From Burkholderiales bacterium UBA4615 (lineage in GTDB: Bacteria > Pseudomonadota > Gammaproteobacteria > Burkholderiales > Burkholderiaceae_E): a stretch of DNA of 64,000 nt. Shown here one piece after another: positions 33,006-42,621 of this stretch (positions are counted from its first letter, which is position 1; each line of letters opens with the position of its first letter). The notes beneath the pieces are model-generated. The model saw nothing but the letters and a program-made list of their open reading frames with translations. It did not search any database and had not been told where the DNA came from. Made by a program: the position numbers and the translations under genes. Location: the NCBI GenBank assembly GCA_002386465.1, contig DGIT01000144.1:1-64000 (forward strand). The letters are read 5' to 3'.

Positions 33006-35099
33006 TCAGGCGGTCTCGGCCGGCGGCGGCTCTGGCACCGAATCGGGCATGAGATCCGGGGCGTGTGCAGCGCCGGGGACGGCCACTGGCGCCGTGGGAT
33101 CGAGCGCTGGTTCGGCGTCCTCGTCATCACCTGACTCGAGCAGGTCAAGTGCATCCGGTGCGGGGGTACTGGCAACCGAGATAAAGCGGGCTGACACGGT
33201 GAGGTCGAGCAGATCGTGTTCAAGCATGTCGATCAGGATGCGCTGCCCTGCTGCCAAACCCACTGCAGGCAGCTCAGGCATGCGCAAATAAAGCGGCGCC
33301 TGCGCGAGCCGCACGAGATCCTCGCGCACCACAACTGCCTCGTGTCGCGACACTGCATGCTGGCCCAACCAGCGCAGGCACCAGTAGCGCTCCATGCGCT
33401 GCTGGAATTCGGCATAGGCTCCATAGCGGGCATCGAAGGCCGAGATCACCGCGAAGAGGTCGGCATCGCCCGCAGCATGCGGCGGCGCCTTGCCCTGGGT
33501 AACTGCAATCAGTTGACGCTGGTTGAGCAAATCGACATAGCGGCGCAACGGCGAGGTGGACCATGCGTATTGCGCGACACCCAGACCCTGGTGTGCAGCC
33601 GGCTGGGTGGTCATGACCACACGCCCGCCCGGGGGCTGAGCACGATAGATGCCCGGTGCACGGTGGTCGGCCAGCATGCGGCCCCAGGCCGAGTTGGCCA
33701 GGATCATGAGCTCGGCCACGATCCGATCAAGCGGCGCATCGCGCCGACGCTGCACGATGCGAACGGTCTGCGCGCCCTGCTCGTCCAGATCCACATAAAA
33801 GCTGAAATCGACTCGATGCCGGGCTTCCGGCTTGCCACGCACACGATCGCGCTCGGCCGACAGAGCCAGGGTCAGGCGCCACAGCGCGCGCAGTGCATCG
33901 GCCTGTTCCATTCCGGCCAAGGGATCCTCGCCCTGCGGATCAGCGAGTGGATCGCGCTGCAGCGCCTCTTCGGTGATCCGATCATCGAGTCGATCGTGGC
34001 GCAGGTTGGCCGCCACATGAATGCGCTCGAGTCGACTCTCGAATGTCAGCACCCGGGTCCCGGCCTCATCCAGATCGGCATACAGCGACAGCGCAGGCAC
34101 TGTGCGGCCAGCCTCGAGTGAGCAGCATGCGATCGGTGCGTCGGGCAGCATGGTGATCTTGTCGCCTGGCATATAGACCGTTGACATGCGATCACGTGCC
34201 AGTCGATCGAGCGGCGTATCGCGCCCGAGCAACAGCGCCGGCGCGGCAATGTGCACCCCCACGCGTAATCGGCCATCGGCGAGCTGCTGCACCGAGAGGC
34301 AGTCGTCGATCTCGGTAGTGGTGGAGTCGTCAATGGAAAACGGTTGAGCATCCGACAGGGGCAGATCGGCCGTCAGGGCATCGAGCTCTGTGGCCAGTGC
34401 AGTCTCATCGCTGCTTGCAAACCCTGGCCCTCTTGGGAAATGCTCGGCCATGAAACAGCCCAGATGCAGCGCCCGCGCATCGGGAAACGCACCTGCGCTG
34501 AGCAGCACGCGCGCAGCCGGGGCCCGCGTGAGGGCACACGCCCGCTCGAGCGCGCGCCATTCGATCGAATTCTTGTCGGGCCGTACCAGCAGGCGCGCAG
34601 CCTCATGTGCAATAGGCTCAGGAACAGTACCTGCAGCCAGCGCTGCAGCCCAGACTTCAATGCGTTCGGCTTGCTCTTTCTTGCGTTCCAGCGCGGCCAG
34701 TGCCGCTTTGAGGGTGTCGGGTGGGGCGGGGCGGTAGCGCCCCTTCCCCTTACGGTAAAAGTACACCGGCGAGGCGTGCAGGCGCAGCAGCAGGCTGGCA
34801 GACTCGACTGCCGAAGGTGGATGACCGTAATAGTCCTTCGCCAGCCCGGTGAAGTCGAATTCTTCCTGCGGCGCACATTCCCACAGAAAATCGAGGTCGA
34901 TGTCCTGGGCGTCGCGCTGCGCACGTTGCATCAGTTCGGTCGCCGTTGGCTCTGTGAAACGCAGCATGACCGATGTGCTCTTGACCTTGGTGCGCTTGCC
35001 GCTGGCCGACTCGACCTGCAAGCTTGCGCCGGCATCGGATAGCACCGTTGCGGCCTTGAAGCCGCCGTCTTCCTCGAACAGGACGTGTGTGCTCGCCAT
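33006..35099 (-). CDS. RNase II/RNB-family 3'-5' exoribonuclease
   Basis: The 697-residue product has an N-terminal cold-shock-like or winged region and the RNB catalytic domain from about residue 260 (FSIDDSTTTEIDDCLSV, the metal-binding acidic cluster, with Glu in place of one Asp). GVHIAAPALLL, MSTVYMPGDKITMLP and YAWSTSPLRRYVDLLNQRQL follow. An acidic C-terminal tail (about 650-697, rich in Asp, Glu, Pro and Ala) replaces a clear S1 domain. The family degrades single-stranded RNA processively. The start at 35099 lies before the first strand, STHVLFEEDGG. It heads the operon leading to TonB, aroE and mtgA, and is divergent from the AIM24-like gene. Confidence 0.9.
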   Translation of the reverse strand: MASTHVLFEEDGGFKAATVLSDAGASLQVESASGKRTKVKSTSVMLRFTEPTATELMQRAQRDAQDIDLDFLWECAPQEEFDFTGLAKDYYGHPPSAVESASLLLRLHASPVYFYRKGKGRYRPAPPDTLKAALAALERKKEQAERIEVWAAALAAGTVPEPIAHEAARLLVRPDKNSIEWRALERACALTRAPAARVLLSAGAFPDARALHLGCFMAEHFPRGPGFASSDETALATELDALTADLPLSDAQPFSIDDSTTTEIDDCLSVQQLADGRLRVGVHIAAPALLLGRDTPLDRLARDRMSTVYMPGDKITMLPDAPIACCSLEAGRTVPALSLYADLDEAGTRVLTFESRLERIHVAANLRHDRLDDRITEEALQRDPLADPQGEDPLAGMEQADALRALWRLTLALSAERDRVRGKPEARHRVDFSFYVDLDEQGAQTVRIVQRRRDAPLDRIVAELMILANSAWGRMLADHRAPGIYRAQPPGGRVVMTTQPAAHQGLGVAQYAWSTSPLRRYVDLLNQRQLIAVTQGKAPPHAAGDADLFAVISAFDARYGAYAEFQQRMERYWCLRWLGQHAVSRHEAVVVREDLVRLAQAPLYLRMPELPAVGLAAGQRILIDMLEHDLLDLTVSARFISVASTPAPDALDLLESGDDEDAEPALDPTAPVAVPGAAHAPDLMPDSVPEPPPAETA

Positions 35100-35237
35100 G
35101 GACCCGTATTGCCTTCGCTGCAACGCGCGCATCGCGCGGTAACCCTGCCGCGGCCCGGGCCGCTGAACCGCCGATTATATCGGCTTGACTACAATCGGCC
35201 CCGCCTGTTCAAACTCACTTTGACTGCGGAGTACGCC

Positions 35238-36035
35238 ATGGCTATGGATGTCATTGACTATCGGATCGAAGGGCACGAAATGCAATTCGTGGAGGTCGAA
35301 CTCGACCCCGGAGAAGCGATGGTGGGTGAGGCCGGAAGCCTCATGTACATGGAGGACGGTGTCACGCTGGAGGCCGTATTCGGTGATGGTCGAGCCAGCG
35401 CGGGCGGAGGGCTTTTCGGCAAGCTGGTGGGCGCGGGCAAGCGACTGCTCACGGGCGAGTCGCTCTTCACGACGATCTATGAAAACGGGGCCCGTGTGCG
35501 CCGCAAGCTCGCGTTTGCAGCACCCTATCCCGGCAAGATCATGGCCATTGATCTGGACGATGTAGGCGGGCAACTGCTGTGTCAGCGCGACAGCTTCTTG
35601 TGCGCAGCGCGCGGCGTGTCGCTGGGCATCGGCTTTCAGCGCAAGCTTGGCGTGGGGTTTTTCGGAGGCGAAGGCTTCATCCTGCAAAAGCTGGAAGGAG
35701 ACGGCATGGCGTTTGTGCACTCGGGCGGCACGGTCATGCGCCGTGATCTGGCAGCCGGTGAACTGCTGCGTGTGGATACCGGGTGTCTCGTGGCCATGGC
35801 GGGCGGTGTGGATTTCGACATCGAATACGTCGGCAAGGTCAAGACTGCGCTCTTCGGTGGAGAGGGGCTGTTTTTCGCCGTGGTCCGAGGGCCTGGAACG
35901 GTGTGGCTGCAATCCCTGCCGTTCTCGCGCCTGGCGTCGCGCATCTTCGCCGCTGCACCCCAAACCGGCGGCGGCGGGCGCGAGCAGGGCGGTCTAACGG
36001 GCCTGTCAACGATCTTCGGGGGTGACGACGACTAA
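35238..36035 (+). CDS. TIGR00266 / AIM24 family protein (DUF124)
   Basis: The 265-residue product matches the AIM24-like beta-structure: YRIEGHEMQFVEVELDPGEAM, AGSLMYMEDGV, a Gly-rich LFGKLVGAGKRLLTGESLF segment, QRDSFLCAARGV, LAAGELLRVDTGCLVAM and FAVVRGPGTVWLQSLPFSRL. The family is widespread and soluble, and its biochemical function is unproven; the yeast namesake is mitochondrial. GGAG lies 7 nt before ATG 35238. A 13-bp palindrome, CCGATTATATCGG (35171-35183), lies upstream in the divergent region with the RNB gene. The tail is Gly and Asp rich. Confidence 0.92.
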   Translation: MAMDVIDYRIEGHEMQFVEVELDPGEAMVGEAGSLMYMEDGVTLEAVFGDGRASAGGGLFGKLVGAGKRLLTGESLFTTIYENGARVRRKLAFAAPYPGKIMAIDLDDVGGQLLCQRDSFLCAARGVSLGIGFQRKLGVGFFGGEGFILQKLEGDGMAFVHSGGTVMRRDLAAGELLRVDTGCLVAMAGGVDFDIEYVGKVKTALFGGEGLFFAVVRGPGTVWLQSLPFSRLASRIFAAAPQTGGGGREQGGLTGLSTIFGGDDD

Positions 36036-36058
36036 GTGCCGGGTACTTGCTGATCAGC

Positions 36059-36081
36059 CCTTCAGCGCTACGTGCTGAAGG
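36059..36081. terminator. Hairpin between convergent AIM24-like and SDR genes
   Basis: A perfect 8-bp stem, CCTTCAGC (36059-36066) and GCTGAAGG (36074-36081) with a 7-base loop, lies between two convergent genes, 24 bp after one stop and 7 bp before the other. No T run follows on either strand, so termination would not be of the classic intrinsic type. Confidence 0.45.
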
Positions 36082-36087
36082 CTTGGC

Positions 36088-36837
36088 TCAGAGCTGAATA
36101 CCGCCCGACACCTCGATGACCGCCCCATTCAGATAACTCGCATCATCGGATGCCAGAAAGGCGTAGACCGATGCGATTTCCTCCGGGTTGCCCAGCCGGC
36201 CAAGCGGCACCTTCTCGACCATCTTCTGCTTGACCGCATCGGGGATGGTGTCAAGGATCGGGGTGCGAATGAATCCGGGGCACACGGCATTGACCCGCAC
36301 GCCCTTCGGGCCGAGCTCCCGCGCCCAGGTCTTCGTGAAGCCGATCACGCCGGCCTTGGTCGCGGCATAGTTGGTCTGGCCGAAATTGCCATACAGTCCG
36401 ACCACCGATGATGCGTTCACGATCGACCCTGAGCCCTGCGTCACCATCAGTTCGGCCACGGCCTGCGTGCACTCGAACACGCCTTTCAGATTCACTGCAA
36501 TCACCGAGTCAAACTGCGCCGAAGTCATTTTTGCCAGTCGGGCATCCTTGGTGATGCCGGCGTTATTGATGAGGACGTCAATGCGGCCCCATGCAGCCTT
36601 GACCTCGGCGACCATGGCATCAATCGCCGCGCGGTCGGTCACATCCACCACACAGCCCATGGCCTGACCGCCCGCCGCACGGATCTGAGCCACGGCCGCC
36701 TGCACGCGCGCCGCCCCCAGATCACTGACCACAACGCGCGCACTCTCCGAGGCCAAGCGCAAGGCAGTCGCCAGGCCAATACCCTGGGCAGAACCGGTAA
36801 CAATGGCAACTTTGTCGGACAGGCGCACGATGAGCAT
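36088..36837 (-). CDS. Short-chain dehydrogenase/reductase, FabG-like
   Basis: The 249-residue product is a classical SDR. The cofactor motif is TGSAQGIG and structural NNAG is present. Catalytic Ser lies in VNASSVVG and Tyr-x3-Lys in [16 protein letters not shown] and the C-terminal SGGIQL follow. The close resemblance is to 3-oxoacyl-ACP reductases or acetoacetyl-CoA reductases, but gene context does not define the substrate. The start at 36837 ([15 protein letters not shown]) lies just before the first strand; the frame stays open for 50 residues upstream, which run into the divergent amidohydrolase region. A TACACT -10-like element lies about 25 bp upstream. Confidence 0.9.
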   Translation of the reverse strand: MLIVRLSDKVAIVTGSAQGIGLATALRLASESARVVVSDLGAARVQAAVAQIRAAGGQAMGCVVDVTDRAAIDAMVAEVKAAWGRIDVLINNAGITKDARLAKMTSAQFDSVIAVNLKGVFECTQAVAELMVTQGSGSIVNASSVVGLYGNFGQTNYAATKAGVIGFTKTWARELGPKGVRVNAVCPGFIRTPILDTIPDAVKQKMVEKVPLGRLGNPEEIASVYAFLASDDASYLNGAVIEVSGGIQL

Positions 36838-36975
36838 TCCGGAAGGAGTGAGGACGGCGCGCAGTGTAATCGGTTGAGTTGTCTTCTTGCCCGCAGACGC
36901 CGAAAATAAGCGCTTGGCGCGCGTCCTAATCATGGCGCCCAGCGACCTTCTTTCCTTCTTCAGGAGACCTCTTTC

Positions 36976-38787
36976 ATGTCCACGCACGACCTCGTGATTC
37001 GCGGCGCCACACTCGTTGATGGCTCCGGCAGCGCTGCCTGCATGGCCGATGTTGCGGTCGACCGCGGCACGATCACCGCGGTGTACCGCAGAGGCCCTGC
37101 CGCGCTAGAGGGTGTTCAGTGCGTCACGCGTGCACCAGCCGATGCCGGGGCATCTGGCGCGGGTGCGCCTGGCAGCGGGCGCAGGGAAATTGATGCGGCT
37201 GGCCTGCTGCTGACGCCTGGTTTCGTTGATGTGCACACCCACTACGATGGTCAGGCCACCTGGGACGCCCAACTTGCGCCTTCGTCCGTACACGGCGTCA
37301 CCACGGCGGTCTTCGGCAATTGCGGGGTCGGCTTTGCTCCGCTTAAACCGGGCGCCCAGGACTTTCTCATCAACCTGATGGAAGGGGTCGAGGACATTCC
37401 GGGTTCGGTGCTGTCTGAAGGCATTCCGTTCACCTGGGAAAGCTTCCCGGAATACATGGATGCGCTCGAGCGCATGCCCCATGCGATTGATATTGGCGCG
37501 CAAGTGCCCCACTCCGCATTGCGCGTCTATGCCATGGGCGAACGTGGCGGCGATCATGCCGAGCAGCCCACTGAGCGCGAACGGCAACACATGGGCGAGT
37601 TGCTCGAATCGGCCCTGCGGGCCGGTGCGCTTGGCCTCACTACCTCGCGCACCATCAAGCACAAGGCGCGCGATGGGCGTCACACCCCGAGCCTTTCGGC
37701 CAGCGAAGACGAACTGCTGAGCCTGGCGCGCGCCATGCGCCGTGCCGGACGGGGCGTGCTGGAGGTCAATTCAGACTTCGGGCCAGGCGAATTTGAAATC
37801 CTTGAGCAAGCGGCGCGCATCTCAGGCAGGCCTTTGTCGATCCTCCTGATTCAGGTCGACCGCGCACCACACCTGTGGCGCGAGACGCTCGATCAGATTC
37901 ATGCGGCACGAGCCAAAGGCCTGGATGTGAACGCGCAAGTGGGCAGCCGGTGCATTGGCGTGCTGATCGGCTTTCAGGCCACGCTCAATCCGTTTGGCTC
38001 CCATCCAGCCTGGCGTGAGCATCTTGAGCCGCTGACCCACGCACAACGCATCGAACGGCTGCAGGCCGACCCGGCATTGCGTCGCCGACTGATCGACGAG
38101 CGCCCCGGCAACAAAGCCGCCGTTGTGATGGGCGGCATGCTTGAGCGTGCGTTCGAGATGGCCGACGTGCCTGACTACGAGCCAGATGTGTCGGCCGATT
38201 CCATCAGTGCCCGGGCCCGCTCGCGCGGCGTGAGCACATGGGAAATTGCGATGGAAGTCATGATGCAAGACAGCGGCAATGGCCTGCTCATGCATCCGTT
38301 TGAAAATTACACGCACGGTGATCTGGAAGTGATCCGCGCGATGCTTGAAGACGATGCCACCGTGATGGGCGTGGGCGATGGCGGCGCCCATGTGGGCACG
38401 ATCTGCGACGCAAGCGGCCCCACCTTCTTGTTGACTCACTGGGCACGCGACCGTCGGCGCGGGCCGCGTATTGCACTGGAACGGCTGGTGCGCAAACAGA
38501 CCCTGGATTCGGCCCGTTCCTACGGCCTCTTTGATCGGGGCCTGATTGCGCCGGGCATGCGCGCGGACTTGAACCTGATCGACCTGCACGGACTGACCCT
38601 GCACCGGCCTTACATGGCGTACGACCTGCCAGCAGGCGGGCGGCGTTTCCTGCAGACCGCGAGCGGCTACCGCCACACTTTCGTCGCTGGTGTCGAGACT
38701 CTGCGCAACGATCAGCCGACGGGTGAACTGCCCGGCAGACTCGTGCGGGCCCTGGAACCAGGACGGGTCGGGGCCGCAGCCTCCTGA
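36976..38787 (+). CDS. N-acyl-D-amino-acid deacylase-like amidohydrolase
   Basis: The 603-residue product belongs to the amidohydrolase-3 / D-aminoacylase group. The metal motif is [15 protein letters not shown], with [16 protein letters not shown], the LGLTTSRT block and the late [15 protein letters not shown] motif with the catalytic Asp. [12 protein letters not shown] is the typical refolding of the N-terminal beta domain. Members hydrolyse N-acyl-D-amino acids or related ureas at a zinc site. An insert of about 20 residues rich in Gly and Ala (near 55-75) sits before the metal motif. AGGAG lies 10 nt before the ATG. It stands alone, divergent from the SDR gene. Confidence 0.9.
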   Translation: MSTHDLVIRGATLVDGSGSAACMADVAVDRGTITAVYRRGPAALEGVQCVTRAPADAGASGAGAPGSGRREIDAAGLLLTPGFVDVHTHYDGQATWDAQLAPSSVHGVTTAVFGNCGVGFAPLKPGAQDFLINLMEGVEDIPGSVLSEGIPFTWESFPEYMDALERMPHAIDIGAQVPHSALRVYAMGERGGDHAEQPTERERQHMGELLESALRAGALGLTTSRTIKHKARDGRHTPSLSASEDELLSLARAMRRAGRGVLEVNSDFGPGEFEILEQAARISGRPLSILLIQVDRAPHLWRETLDQIHAARAKGLDVNAQVGSRCIGVLIGFQATLNPFGSHPAWREHLEPLTHAQRIERLQADPALRRRLIDERPGNKAAVVMGGMLERAFEMADVPDYEPDVSADSISARARSRGVSTWEIAMEVMMQDSGNGLLMHPFENYTHGDLEVIRAMLEDDATVMGVGDGGAHVGTICDASGPTFLLTHWARDRRRGPRIALERLVRKQTLDSARSYGLFDRGLIAPGMRADLNLIDLHGLTLHRPYMAYDLPAGGRRFLQTASGYRHTFVAGVETLRNDQPTGELPGRLVRALEPGRVGAAAS

Positions 38788-38820
38788 GGACGAGCGGCAA
38801 TCCGGCCTGACGGGAACGCC

Positions 38821-39393
38821 TCAGGCCGGCAGGTATCCGGCAAAGCGAAGGACTTCGTCTGCGTAGTCTGCGAAATCAGACAGGCCGTGGTCGCTGCCCT
38901 CGATGACCTGCTGGCGGGCACCCTGATAGAAAGCCACCATGTCGCGCCAGTCGAGTACCTCATCACCGGTCGCCGCGATCAGGAAATAGCGCTCGGGCCG
39001 GGTGATGCGGGGGGTCTGGAGAGTGGCCAGTTCGTCCAGGTGGTGCGGCTGCAGCACAAATGTCGTGGCGGGGTCGTGATAGAGCGTCTGCACGCCCAGA
39101 TACTTCGACAGACTCGCCGCAGGGCGGGTCGAAGGATTGAGCAGCACTGCTCGACAGCCCAGTCGTTCGGCCAGGTGCGTGGCATAGCAGCCGCCCAGGG
39201 AGCTGCCTACCAGCGTGTCCGCAGCGCCCGGTGAACAGTCCTGGAGAATCTGCGCGATGGCCGCCTTGGGTGACGCCGGCAAAGCCGGGCAAAGAAATTC
39301 GGCTGCATATCCCAGGGTGCTCATCCGATCCTGCAGCCACCGCGCCTTGAAGGACGAGGGCGACGACCGAAAACCGTGCAGGTAGATCAGCAT
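38821..39393 (-). CDS. yqiA: YqiA-like esterase
   Basis: The 190-residue alpha/beta hydrolase begins MLIYLHGFRSSPSSFKA. It has the nucleophile elbow LVGSSLGGCYATHLAE, a conserved VLLNPSTRP, ATGDEVLDW with an acidic residue and EGSDHGLSDF with the catalytic His. This is the compact YqiA/UPF0227-type esterase. The physiological substrate is unknown; E. coli YqiA cleaves short acyl esters. Its ATG overlaps the last 7 bp of mpl, so it is co-expressed with that cell-wall recycling gene. Confidence 0.9.
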   Translation of the reverse strand: MLIYLHGFRSSPSSFKARWLQDRMSTLGYAAEFLCPALPASPKAAIAQILQDCSPGAADTLVGSSLGGCYATHLAERLGCRAVLLNPSTRPAASLSKYLGVQTLYHDPATTFVLQPHHLDELATLQTPRITRPERYFLIAATGDEVLDWRDMVAFYQGARQQVIEGSDHGLSDFADYADEVLRFAGYLPA

Positions 39394-40778
39394 GCGGCGC
39401 CGGCAGGCGTGTCACCGGGCGCTGCGAGCGCCGAGAGCAGCTTGCCGTGCACACCACCGAACCCGCCATTGCTCATGACCAGAATGCGGTCGCCCGATCG
39501 GGCGTGGGTCGCTACATCCACCACCAGGGCGTCCAGTTCGTTGTGAACACTCGCTTTCGCCCCGAGCGGCGCCAGCGCTTGGGCAGCATCCCATCCGAGC
39601 GAACCCGCGAAGCAGAAGGTGTGATCGGCCCCCAGGAGACTTTCCGGCAGGCGCGCTTTCATGGTGCCCAGCTTCATGGTGTTGGAGCGTGGCTCCAGCA
39701 CCGCCAGGATGCGCTCACCGGGTGCCATGCGCGCGCGCAGCCCCTCGATTGTCAGCGCGATGGCGCTTGGATGGTGCGCGAAGTCGTCGATGACCGTGAT
39801 GCCACGCACCGCCCCCTTCACCTCGAGCCGGCGTTTGACGCCACCGAACCGAGCCAGTGCCTCAATGGCAGCCCGCGGCGAGACGCCCACATGCTCGGCT
39901 GCCGCGATCGCCGCGATGGCGTTCGAGCGGTTGTGTCGCCCGGCCAAGGGCAGACGGCAACGGCCGAGCGTGCGAGCGCCGAGCATCACATCAAATTCGG
40001 TGGCATCGGCCGACTCGCTCACTGCCTCGGCATGCCAGCCGGCTTGTGTCTCGAAGTCCACGCGCTCGCTCCAGCACCCCCGCTCAAGGACACGCTGCAA
40101 GGACGCCTCGGCGCCATTGACCACCAACCGCCCCCGCCCTGGCACTGTACGAACGAGATGATGAAATTGGGTCTCGATCGCAGCAAGATCCGCGAAGATA
40201 TCTGCGTGATCGAACTCCAGATTATTCAGAATAGCTGTCGTGGGCCGGTAGTGCACGAACTTTGAGCGCTTGTCGAAAAAGGCCGTGTCGTACTCATCGG
40301 CTTCAATCACGAAGGGCGTCTGGGCACCGGACAGTCGAGCTGAAAACGGGAAGTTGACCGGCACGCCCCCGATCAGGTACCCGGGCTCGCGACCGCAGGC
40401 CTGCAAAATCCAGGCAAGCAAGGACGCCGTCGTCGTTTTGCCATGGGTCCCGGCGACCGCCAGTACCCATCGGCCGGACAGCACATGGTCGGCCAGCCAC
40501 TGGGGACCGGACACATACGGAAGTCGGGCATCCAGGATGGCTTCCATCAGGGGATTGCCGCGCGAAACCACGTTTCCGATGACCCAGATATCCGGCTTGA
40601 GAGAAAGCTGAGCGGGATCGAAGCCTTCGATCAGGTCGATCCCGAGCGCTCGCAGCTGATCACTCATGGGCGGATACACGCCCGCATCGCAACCGGTCAC
40701 ACGATGTCCCGCTTCGCGCGCGATGGCAGCGAGCCCACCCATGAAGGTGCCGCAAATACCTAGGATATGAAGGTGCAT
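39387..40778 (-). CDS. mpl: UDP-N-acetylmuramate:L-alanyl-gamma-D-glutamyl-meso-diaminopimelate ligase
   Basis: The 463-residue product has the Mur ligase order. The N-terminal Rossmann start is HILGICGTFMGGLAAIA, then the ATP loop AGTHGKTTTASLLAW, FVIEADEYDTAFFDKRSKF, and the C-terminal domain with ITVIDDFAHHPSAI and EPRSNTMKLG. The FMGGLA start and DEYDTAFFDKRSKF distinguish Mpl from MurC. Mpl joins tripeptide from recycled murein to UDP-MurNAc, which pairs well with AmpD at 53941, the amidase that releases the tripeptide. A -10-like TAGAAT lies 9 nt before the ATG (complement of 40788-40793), suggesting a very short leader; no Shine-Dalgarno is present. Confidence 0.94.
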   Translation of the reverse strand: MHLHILGICGTFMGGLAAIAREAGHRVTGCDAGVYPPMSDQLRALGIDLIEGFDPAQLSLKPDIWVIGNVVSRGNPLMEAILDARLPYVSGPQWLADHVLSGRWVLAVAGTHGKTTTASLLAWILQACGREPGYLIGGVPVNFPFSARLSGAQTPFVIEADEYDTAFFDKRSKFVHYRPTTAILNNLEFDHADIFADLAAIETQFHHLVRTVPGRGRLVVNGAEASLQRVLERGCWSERVDFETQAGWHAEAVSESADATEFDVMLGARTLGRCRLPLAGRHNRSNAIAAIAAAEHVGVSPRAAIEALARFGGVKRRLEVKGAVRGITVIDDFAHHPSAIALTIEGLRARMAPGERILAVLEPRSNTMKLGTMKARLPESLLGADHTFCFAGSLGWDAAQALAPLGAKASVHNELDALVVDVATHARSGDRILVMSNGGFGGVHGKLLSALAAPGDTPAGAAC

Positions 40779-40787
40779 GGGGATCGG

Positions 40788-40806
40788 ATTCTACGTCGGA
40801 TACACT
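40788..40806. promoter_or_regulatory. Facing -10-like elements of the divergent mpl and 40815 genes
   Basis: On the minus strand TAGAAT (complement of 40788-40793) lies 9 nt before the mpl ATG. On the plus strand TACACT (40801-40806) lies 8 nt before the ATG at 40815. Both start codons are only 36 bp apart. If these hexamers are used, both mRNAs would begin at or within a few bases of the ATG. No good -35 was seen for either. Confidence 0.5.
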
Positions 40807-40814
40807 CGTACGCG

Positions 40815-41528
40815 ATGAACGCGCTTGCCCAGACTGCCATTCCCCGCCCTGCCGGGATCATCGCCCCGCCCGATCCGGGCGTGCCGGCACTGCGGCTGGA
40901 AATTGCCAACGAAGCAGCCCGACTGATTGCCGATGGAGGGCTGGATTACGGCAGCGCCAAGCGCAGGGCCATCTCGGACTTGCTCGATGGCAGATCGGCG
41001 CCGCGCGGCATGATGCCGGACAACCATGAGATCGATCGGGCTCTGGCCGAACACCTCGACCTCTTCGACCCGGAGCATGCAGCCCGCGTCAGCCGCATGC
41101 GTCGGGTGGCCTTGGCGTTCATGCGTCCGCTGGCGGACAGCCATCCTTACCTGACCGGAGCCGTATGGAAGGGGATCGTCGCCGAACATGCACCGATCCA
41201 CATTCAATTGTTTAACGACGACGGCAAGGACATTGAGCTGCGACTGCTCAATCAAGGGATCGAATTCGACGTGGACGAGATCGATCACTTCCGGGATGCC
41301 GGGCGCACGCGCGTGCAGGCCCTGCAGATGCACTGGCGCAATGAACCGCTCATGGTCTCGATGTATCGGCATGATGACCTGCGGGGCGCATTGAAGGGCT
41401 TCCCCGCCGAGCGCGGCGGCATCGCCGAGGTCGAGCGGCTGCTTGAAGCAACCCTTCCTGTCGCAGATCAGGGCAGATCTGTCGGGGGCCGCTCGGACAG
41501 CAACGACTTTCTGGAGAGCCGCTCATGA
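40815..41528 (+). CDS. Conserved hypothetical protein upstream of tlpA-aroQ-accBC
   Basis: The 237-residue soluble product has no signal peptide or membrane segment and no motif I can name. Conserved-looking blocks are LEIANEAARLIADGGLDYGSAKRRAI near the N-terminus (written as two adjacent helices rich in Ala and Arg), LYSD-like MPDNHEIDRALAEHL, and an acidic C-terminal half with VWKGIVAEHAPIHIQLFNDD. The latter recalls a minimal nucleotidyltransferase fold, but this is a guess. I know proteins of this type as conserved in this position in Burkholderiales. The start at 40815 follows TACACT by 8 nt. The stop overlaps the tlpA-like start (ATGA). Confidence 0.82.
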   Translation: MNALAQTAIPRPAGIIAPPDPGVPALRLEIANEAARLIADGGLDYGSAKRRAISDLLDGRSAPRGMMPDNHEIDRALAEHLDLFDPEHAARVSRMRRVALAFMRPLADSHPYLTGAVWKGIVAEHAPIHIQLFNDDGKDIELRLLNQGIEFDVDEIDHFRDAGRTRVQALQMHWRNEPLMVSMYRHDDLRGALKGFPAERGGIAEVERLLEATLPVADQGRSVGGRSDSNDFLESRS

Positions 41529-42073
41529 TCGCGCTTCCGCCGGGGCGCAGCAAAAGAAAATGGCTGTTGGCAACGCTGGCTGCTGTGGGGGCCGGGGTGG
41601 CGGGGATGACCAGCGCACGAAAATTGCACCCGGTCATCACCCCTGACCACGCGGTCAGTACGTTCCAGGCCGTGTCGCTGCCTGATTCCGCGGGCAAACC
41701 GATCGAGATGTCCCGGTTTGCCGGACGCCCCCTAGTGGTGAATTTCTGGGCTACCTGGTGCCCGCCCTGCGTCGAAGAGATGCCGGAACTGTCGGCTCTG
41801 TATAAGGAGCGCAAGGCCAAGGGCCTGCAAATGATCGGTATCGGTATCGATTCTGCAGCGAAGGTGGCGGATTTTGCTGCCAGGTCACCCGTTTCCTATC
41901 CCCTTGTCGTAGCCGGACTGAGCGGCACTGAGTTGGCTCGCGCCTTCGGCAACACAACCGGCGGACTGCCGTTTACGGTCCTGATCGATCGACATGGCCG
42001 GATCGCCCAACGCATTCCAGGACGCGTCAAGATCGACGCGCTGCGTTTCTCCATCGACGCGCTCGACCCCTAA
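41525..42073 (+). CDS. TlpA-like thiol:disulfide oxidoreductase, membrane-anchored
   Basis: The 182-residue protein has an uncleaved-looking N-terminal anchor (KWLLATLAAVGAGVAGM) and a thioredoxin-like domain with ATWCPPCVEEMPEL (Cys79 and Cys82) and the cis-Pro loop GGLPFTVLIDRHG. TlpA/ResA-type proteins reduce periplasmic disulfides, often on apocytochrome c or copper-site proteins. Its gene overlaps the preceding one by 4 bp. No cytochrome maturation gene is adjacent; the ccsA-like gene of this window is 16 kb away. The specific partner is not known. Confidence 0.92.
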   Translation: MIALPPGRSKRKWLLATLAAVGAGVAGMTSARKLHPVITPDHAVSTFQAVSLPDSAGKPIEMSRFAGRPLVVNFWATWCPPCVEEMPELSALYKERKAKGLQMIGIGIDSAAKVADFAARSPVSYPLVVAGLSGTELARAFGNTTGGLPFTVLIDRHGRIAQRIPGRVKIDALRFSIDALDP

Positions 42074-42139
42074 ACTGGACATACTGGCGAATCACGGCGC
42101 ACAATGCACGCCAACTTCGCCGAAGATGTCGACATCTTG

Positions 42140-42583
42140 ATGGACAAGACGGTCTGGGTTCTGCACGGCCCCAACCTCAATCTGCTGGGCACCCGCGAGC
42201 CAAACACCTATGGCTCGACTACGCTTGCGCAAATTGACGAGATGCTGCAAACGGTCGCTCAGGCGGCAGGCGTTCAGGTCGAGAGCTTTCAGAGCAACCA
42301 CGAAGGCGTTCTGGTTGATCGGATTCACGCCGCACGGACCGCAGGCGTTGGGTTCATCGTCATCAATCCGGCTGCCTTCACGCATACAAGTGTCGCGATT
42401 CGCGACGCACTCGCCGCAGTCGCCATCCCATTCGTCGAAGTGCATCTGTCCAACGTCCATCGGCGCGAGACCTTTCGTCACCACTCCTACCTGTCGGATC
42501 AGGCGGTAGGGGTGATCGCGGGATTAGGGCCTGAGGGCTACCGCTTCGGATTGCAGTTCGCCATCGATTCGCTGCGTGCCTGA
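42140..42583 (+). CDS. aroQ: Type II 3-dehydroquinate dehydratase
   Basis: The 147-residue product has the compact type II fold: [21 protein letters not shown] with the catalytic Tyr24 and Arg, [24 protein letters not shown] with the catalytic His, and [21 protein letters not shown]. It dehydrates 3-dehydroquinate in the shikimate pathway. Two starts are possible. ATG 42140 ([10 protein letters not shown]) fits the family N-terminus. ATG 42104 would add 12 residues without a better ribosome-binding site. It precedes accB by 38 bp, a conserved order in betaproteobacteria. Confidence 0.95.
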   Translation: MDKTVWVLHGPNLNLLGTREPNTYGSTTLAQIDEMLQTVAQAAGVQVESFQSNHEGVLVDRIHAARTAGVGFIVINPAAFTHTSVAIRDALAAVAIPFVEVHLSNVHRRETFRHHSYLSDQAVGVIAGLGPEGYRFGLQFAIDSLRA

Positions 42584-42621
42584 TGGAACGCCGCACACGT
42601 CTGTTTACGGAAAGTGTTCAT

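Noticed and set aside
35185..35213. TTGACT as a -35 for the AIM24-like gene
   Set aside because: The hexamer 17 bp downstream (TTCAAA) is a poor -10, and TACAAT lies too close to act with it.
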